A DNA stretch of 17,808 nt from an uncultured Prevotella sp. Its GTDB lineage: Bacteria; Bacteroidota; Bacteroidia; Bacteroidales; Bacteroidaceae. The stretch lies in NCBI GenBank assembly GCA_905373605.1, contig CAJPTO010000040.1, positions 1 to 17,808 of the forward strand, in the 5' to 3' direction. Shown piece by piece: positions 14,925-17,808 of the stretch. Each line of letters begins with the position of its first letter. The stretch's first letter is position 1. The position numbers and the translations under genes are program-made. The notes under the pieces were generated by a model. It was not told where the DNA came from and ran no database searches. It saw only the letters and a program-made list of their open reading frames with translations.

Positions 14925-15905
14925 ATGGAACTAATTCTCAACACTTATGGCGTGTCGCTGAACCGCGACAACGAGGGATTTGTTGTCACAACGGCCGACG
15001 GCCGACAGCGAATACCCACCAAAGGCATCAAAAGCATACAGATAAGTCGTGGCGCGCAGATTACAAGCGATGCCGTGATGCTAGCCGTGGAACAAGAAAT
15101 AGAGGTGCTTTTCATGGACAAGGCCGGCAATCCCATCGGTAGGATATGGAGTCCGCGTTACGGTTCCATCTCAACTATCAGGAAAGGGCAACTCAACTTC
15201 ACCTTCTCGCATGAAGCCGTGGAATGGATTAAGGGTGTGATAGCCCAGAAAATAGAAAACCAGCAGGCCTTGATGCTGCTTTTCAACACCAGCGATGCAC
15301 CCCCAGTGGACGTGGACAAGAGCATCCGCCGACTGGAAGACTACCGCAAGAAGGTGTCTTTGGAGCAAGCCGACATCGTTAACGACATCGCTCCCACCTT
15401 GCGCGGATGGGAAGGATTGGCCTCAAAAATTTATTTTGCCACCATCAATGCCTTCATACCACTGCATTACCGCTTCGAAAACCGCAGTCAGCACCCGGCA
15501 ATGGATGTGGCCAACGCCCTGCTAAACTATGGTTATGGGCTGCTTTACGGCAAGATTGAGGGCGAAATGATAAAGGCCGGCATCGACCCTTACGTTGGCA
15601 TCATGCACCGCGACGACTATAACCGCCCCGTGTTGGTGTATGATGTTATTGAGCTTTACCGCATCTGGGTAGACTATGTGGTGTATAGCCTGCTGGCACA
15701 AAACGTCATCACCGACGAATATTATTCCATCAGGCCCGACGGCTCTTACTGGTTGGAACCCCTTGGGCGGCGCGTACTCATACAATCGCTCAACGACTAC
15801 ATGGACGAACTTGTTACCATCAAGGGCGTAACGCGCTCGCGACACACCTCCATGCGCCTGTATGTGCAGTCGTTGGCACAAAAATTCAAAACATTCGACC
15901 TATGA
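14925..15905 (+). CDS. cas1: Cas1 integrase
   Basis: Cas1 is the metal-dependent integrase that inserts new spacers with Cas2. This 326-residue protein has the N-terminal beta domain (MELILNTYGVSLNR...) and the helical catalytic domain. The catalytic residues are visible: Glu163 in LRGWEGLASKIYF, His228 in YVGIMHRDDYNRP, and Asp240 with Glu243 in LVYDVIELYR. Length is normal and no fusion (for example to a reverse transcriptase or Cas6) is present. It opens the adaptation module and overlaps the next gene by 4 bp (ATGA), so Cas1 and the primase-polymerase are probably translationally coupled. Start ATG at 14925 places the first strand correctly. Confidence 0.98.
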   Translation: MELILNTYGVSLNRDNEGFVVTTADGRQRIPTKGIKSIQISRGAQITSDAVMLAVEQEIEVLFMDKAGNPIGRIWSPRYGSISTIRKGQLNFTFSHEAVEWIKGVIAQKIENQQALMLLFNTSDAPPVDVDKSIRRLEDYRKKVSLEQADIVNDIAPTLRGWEGLASKIYFATINAFIPLHYRFENRSQHPAMDVANALLNYGYGLLYGKIEGEMIKAGIDPYVGIMHRDDYNRPVLVYDVIELYRIWVDYVVYSLLAQNVITDEYYSIRPDGSYWLEPLGRRVLIQSLNDYMDELVTIKGVTRSRHTSMRLYVQSLAQKFKTFDL

Positions 15906-16921
15906 TTTCGTGTGGAAGAAACATCCAGTCGGCTGCCGACCCGCTGATGAAGATTAAGGAAGAGAAGCTTTACCACAGCCTTATCAACCCCTTGCCCGAC
16001 ATTGAAGCGCGAATACGCCACCTGCGCATTGTATATGCAATGGACACGAAGCAATATGCCGCACTCAAACGCACGTTGCCCTACGTGGTGTGCGCACATT
16101 TCACGCCAAACTTCAGAAAAAAAGACAACTTTGCTTACACCGAGAGCTTTATTCTCGACATCGACCACGTCTCGGAGAAGAACCTCGACCTTAACAACGT
16201 GCGAAAACAGCTGCAAGCCGACCCTCGCGTGATGCTTTGTTTCGCATCGCCTGGCGAAGATGGGCTTAAGGTGATGTTCCGTTTGGCCGAACGCTGTTAC
16301 GATGCCGGCCTCTACTCGCTGTTCTACAAGGCTTTCGCCCGCGATTTCTCCATGCGTTACCACCTGGAGCAAGCCATCGATAACAAAACGTCTGATGTTT
16401 CGCGTGCCTGTTTCATCAGCATCGACCCCAACGCCTACTTCAATCCCCAGTGCGAGCCAGTGGACATCCAGGCTTTTGTGTGCACCGACAATCCCACAGC
16501 TGTGGCCGAAGCGCGCCACGAGCTGGAGATGCACCAGCAAATGCAACGCGAAACGTTTGCCGCAACAGCTGAACCCCGACTGAAAGACCCCGACGACGAG
16601 GTGATGCAGCGCATTAAGCAGCAGCTTAACAAGGCACAGGCCGCAAAGAGGCCCAAGCCCGAGGCCTTTGTGCCTGAAAGACTCAACGAAATGGTGCAAC
16701 CCTTGAAACAGCACCTTGAGCAAACGGGCCTGCTGGTCACCGAAATTGTCAACATTCAGTATGCCAAGAAGGTGAAAGTGCGCATGGGGATGAAAGAAGC
16801 CGAGGTAAATCTCTTTTATGGCAAGCGTGGTTTCAGCGTCGTTATATCGCCACGCCGCGGCACCAACGAAGAACTTAACAAGCTCGTGGCGCAGCTTATC
16901 GAGCAGTTTGTTAACCAATAG
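15902..16921 (+). CDS. CRISPR-associated primase-polymerase (CAPP), BT4734-like
   Basis: The N-terminal 200 residues match the BT4734/VirE_N-type archaeo-eukaryotic primase fold. The acidic motif is FILDIDHV (Asp86, Asp88); SPGEDGLKVMFRL (116-128) and the terminal motif SRACFISIDPNAYFNP (167-182, Asp175) follow in the expected order. Such proteins, when encoded beside cas1 and cas2, are known as CAPPs and have been shown in other bacteria to make DNA and to work with Cas1-Cas2 in adaptation. Residues about 200-245 are a charged helical linker, and 245-339 form a compact alpha/beta domain I do not recognise. Overlap with cas1 and a 12-bp gap to cas2 tie it to spacer acquisition. A conjugative-element primase origin is the alternative source of the family. 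Confidence 0.82.
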   Translation: MISCGRNIQSAADPLMKIKEEKLYHSLINPLPDIEARIRHLRIVYAMDTKQYAALKRTLPYVVCAHFTPNFRKKDNFAYTESFILDIDHVSEKNLDLNNVRKQLQADPRVMLCFASPGEDGLKVMFRLAERCYDAGLYSLFYKAFARDFSMRYHLEQAIDNKTSDVSRACFISIDPNAYFNPQCEPVDIQAFVCTDNPTAVAEARHELEMHQQMQRETFAATAEPRLKDPDDEVMQRIKQQLNKAQAAKRPKPEAFVPERLNEMVQPLKQHLEQTGLLVTEIVNIQYAKKVKVRMGMKEAEVNLFYGKRGFSVVISPRRGTNEELNKLVAQLIEQFVNQ

Positions 16922-16933
16922 CACCCGTGGCCT

Positions 16934-17413
16934 ATGAAAAAGAAAGCCCAACCGCTGCCTTACATCGAGGTGCTTCGCAAATTGGCGCGAGCAGGCGTGG
17001 CCCATTCGCCCGAGATTAACCGGCAAACAGGAAACATCGACGGCTTGCCAACCCTGCAACAGCGCGTAGACCACATCTTGGGCGTAGTAAACCAACCACA
17101 ACGAAAACCAACCGACATGCTTTTCTTCGTGATGTACGACATCGAAAGCGACAAGGTGCGCCGACATGTTGCCAAATACTTGGAGCGGAAAGGTTGCACC
17201 CGCGTGCAGCGTTCCATCTTCCTGGCCGACCTTGATGCGGCCGACTATCAAGAGATAAAGACCGACCTTGCCGAGGTGCAGTCGCTATACGACAACCACG
17301 ACAGCATCATTGTCTGCCCCATCTCCACCGACCAGCTTCGTGCCATGCGCATCATTGGCCAGCAAATAGACGTAGACATCATCACGCATAGTCGCAACAC
17401 GCTGTTTTTTTAA
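16934..17413 (+). CDS. cas2: Cas2 with N-terminal extension
   Basis: Residues 61-159 are a normal Cas2: FFVMYDIESDKVRRHVAKYL (64-83) with the conserved Asp69, GCTRVQRSIFLADL (87-100), a central helix, and the last strand DSIIVCPIS (123-131). Cas2 dimerises and bridges two Cas1 dimers during spacer insertion. The first 60 residues (LPYIEVLRKLARAGVAHSPEINR... to PTDM) are extra and largely helical; typical Cas2 proteins are 85-110 residues. An internal ATG at codon 62 would give a standard-length Cas2, but the 12-bp gap from the preceding gene and the continuous codon use favour the longer form. The extension may contact the primase-polymerase (inference). It is the last gene, followed directly by a terminator. 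Confidence 0.95.
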   Translation: MKKKAQPLPYIEVLRKLARAGVAHSPEINRQTGNIDGLPTLQQRVDHILGVVNQPQRKPTDMLFFVMYDIESDKVRRHVAKYLERKGCTRVQRSIFLADLDAADYQEIKTDLAEVQSLYDNHDSIIVCPISTDQLRAMRIIGQQIDVDIITHSRNTLFF

Positions 17414-17437
17414 GGCAACGCACACACGCAACAGTGC

Positions 17438-17501
17438 ATGCCCTTATGTGCCCTTGACAGAAAACGCCTTTCTGACAGATGGCACATAAGGGCATTTTTT
17501 T
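17438..17501 (+). terminator. Strong intrinsic terminator after cas2
   Basis: ATGCCCTTATGTGCC (17438-17452) is the exact reverse complement of GGCACATAAGGGCAT (17481-17495), a 15-bp perfect stem, and is followed by an unbroken run of T (17495-17501). The loop has its own CAGAAA/TTTCTG stem. There is no A-run upstream, so it acts in the + direction. It ends the cas operon transcript 25 bp after the cas2 stop. Confidence 0.93.
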
Positions 17502-17808
17502 GTTTGCTGGGCTGGCTTCATGGCCAAAAGCCGATGCCAAGCCTACCCGACACAGCAGGCTTCGTTCCCTGTTTTTCCACTGCCCGTGCATGCCTGTTCT
17601 TGGCAATAGGGCGTGTTGTGTTTATGTTCGTGTGGCGATTAAAAAGCATTTCAAGGTGCTTGCGCCAACTACCGCAAAGAGGTTACGGGCGTGAAAAACT
17701 TTTTTAGCCTTAACTGGCGCAAAATGATGCATCGCAAAAAGGAATGATAATTCGTAAGCATCCCAAATAAGCCGCATTTTATATTGTTACTAGTTCCCTA
17801 CCTTTGCC
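17502..17808. other. Intergenic, no gene; possible regulatory sites
   Basis: No gene is supported. An inverted repeat TTGCGCCA (17660-17667) / TGGCGCAA (17715-17722) encloses a small AAAAA-C-TTTTTT stem and could be an operator or RNA hairpin. The stretch ends with a possible promoter for a gene beyond the window. Confidence 0.5.
17775..17806 (+). promoter_or_regulatory. Possible Bacteroidota promoter at window end
   Basis: TACCTTTG (17799-17806) fits the -7 TAnnTTTG element. The -33 region (CATTTT at 17775-17780) is a poor match, so this is tentative. Transcription would enter the region right of the window. Confidence 0.4.

Noticed and set aside
15797..17251. 484-codon open frame on the minus strand
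   Set aside because: It lies antisense to the primase-polymerase and cas2, both certain genes. Its translation is rich in His, Leu and Val with no family likeness, as expected for the shadow of a biased coding strand.
17438..17707. Open frames after cas2
   Set aside because: They start inside or on the terminator hairpin and show no family likeness.

Overview
This window holds a complete type III CRISPR-Cas locus, almost certainly from a member of the Bacteroidales (Prevotella-like). The taxonomic call rests on Bacteroidota-type promoters (-33 TTTG, -7 TAnnTTTG), start codons without Shine-Dalgarno sequences, and the protein families present. All recognisable genes lie on the + strand. I cannot name a species.

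Layout. Positions 1-848 carry no convincing gene but include a strong 29-bp inverted repeat (407-522) with smaller hairpins in its loop. A well-formed promoter (849-880) and a short leader (about 887-979) precede a CRISPR array at 980-3429. The array has 34 repeats of 37 bp that look identical, and 33 spacers of 33-39 bp. A 668-bp non-coding stretch follows, with a 21-bp alternating pyrimidine/purine tract and a candidate promoter (3744-3775). The operon then runs cas6, cas10, cas7 (csm3-like), csx10, a tandem double Cas7, csx19-like, a TIGR03986-type RAMP, a Card1/Can2-like CARF nuclease and a Csx1-like CARF-HEPN ribonuclease. After a 73-bp gap comes the adaptation module: cas1, a CRISPR-associated primase-polymerase (CAPP) and cas2. 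A strong intrinsic terminator (17438-17501) closes the operon. The last 300 bp contain no gene but end in a possible promoter for the next one.

How it works together. Csx10 plus a Csx19-like protein points to subtype III-D. Cas6 should cut the array transcript, leaving a 5' handle AUUAAGAC. Cas10 lacks an HD nuclease but keeps the GGDD cyclase motif, so target-RNA binding should trigger cyclic oligoadenylate synthesis. Two CARF effectors are encoded to respond: one with a PD-(D/E)XK nuclease domain and one with a HEPN RNase domain. The HEPN protein carries an extra C-terminal Rossmann-like domain that may be a built-in ring nuclease or second sensor.

Most interesting points: (1) cas7, csx10 and the csx10 helical tail lie in the same order as the domains of the fused Cas7-Cas5-Cas11 subunit of type III-Dv, so this may be an unfused counterpart; (2) the Csx1-like effector has an unusual C-terminal fusion; (3) a primase-polymerase sits between cas1 and cas2, and Cas2 has a 60-residue N-terminal extension; (4) structured elements flank the array and the leader-repeat junction.
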